DNA of 6,593 nt, from assembly GCA_012727685.1 (NCBI GenBank), contig JAAYGO010000236.1, forward strand, positions 1 to 6,593, written 5' to 3'. The notes under the pieces are model-generated. The model saw nothing but the letters and a program-made list of their open reading frames with translations. It was not told the origin of the DNA and ran no database searches. The position numbers and the translations under genes were made by a program. Source of the stretch: Bacillota bacterium (lineage in GTDB: Bacteria; Bacillota; Dethiobacteria; DTU022). Shown piece by piece: positions 6,513 to 6,593 of this stretch (its first letter is position 1; each line of letters starts with the position of its first letter).

Positions 6513-6593
6513 ATGGATCTGAAAAAATCTATTGGTTTGACCCTGGCCGTGCTGGTCCTAGTCTTGACTGCGCTTACCCCTCCTCTATTTGGC
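6513..6593 (+). CDS. N-terminus of a probable membrane protein, cut by the window edge
   Basis: Only the first 27 codons are present, and the frame stays open to the last base. ATG at 6513 follows GAAGGAG (6498-6504) with an 8-base gap, so the start is well supported. The peptide is MDLKKS followed by about 16 hydrophobic residues (IGLTLAVLVLVLTALT) and then PPLFG. Two lysines before a hydrophobic stretch fit a first transmembrane helix, or less likely a signal peptide; no cleavage site is obvious. The pattern of a short basic start, one helix, then Pro-Pro resembles the beginning of multi-helix anion transporters such as the DASS/SLC13 family, but 27 residues are too few to assign it. It is separated from the oxidoreductase by a terminator, so it may be its own transcription unit. 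Confidence 0.75.
   Translation, partial: MDLKKSIGLTLAVLVLVLTALTPPLFG

Overview
The window looks like chromosomal DNA of an anaerobic, Gram-positive Clostridia-type bacterium, possibly Peptococcaceae-like. Reasons: strong purine-rich Shine-Dalgarno (SD) sequences of the AGGAG type before every gene, frequent GTG starts, moderate GC in genes against AT-rich spacers, and a tungsten-type aldehyde:ferredoxin oxidoreductase beside an iron-type alcohol dehydrogenase. The lineage is an inference from style and gene content, not from a marker gene. All recognisable genes lie on the + strand.

Layout. Bases 1-273 are an AT-rich spacer. It carries the intrinsic terminator of a gene lying to the left (111-136) and a possible extended -10 promoter (200-208). 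Bases 274-2709 encode a full-length glycogen/maltodextrin phosphorylase (glgP), closed by a compact intrinsic terminator (2760-2781). A 535-base gap follows. Its first 300 bases hold nothing I can name beyond short repeats and a weak hairpin. Its last 160 bases hold a very good extended -10 promoter (TGTTATAAT), a long inverted repeat exactly where transcription should begin, and a leader of about 145 nt. Then come an iron-containing (class III) alcohol dehydrogenase (3245-4396) and, after 84 bases without a terminator, an aldehyde:ferredoxin oxidoreductase (4481-6370). The latter's start is better placed at 4481 than at the upstream GTG at 4472. A long-stem terminator (6416-6461) ends this unit. 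The window finishes with the first 27 codons of a gene with a hydrophobic N-terminus (6513-6593).

How the genes work together. glgP stands alone as a transcription unit and releases glucose-1-phosphate from stored or imported alpha-glucan. The dehydrogenase and oxidoreductase look like a two-gene operon that interconverts alcohol, aldehyde and carboxylic acid. The first step would exchange electrons with NAD(P)H and the second with ferredoxin, so the pair could run towards alcohol oxidation (making reduced ferredoxin) or acid reduction to alcohol. The most interesting non-coding part is the promoter/inverted-repeat/leader region before the operon. I see no CRISPR array, insertion sequence, tRNA or rRNA, and no convincing previously undescribed system.
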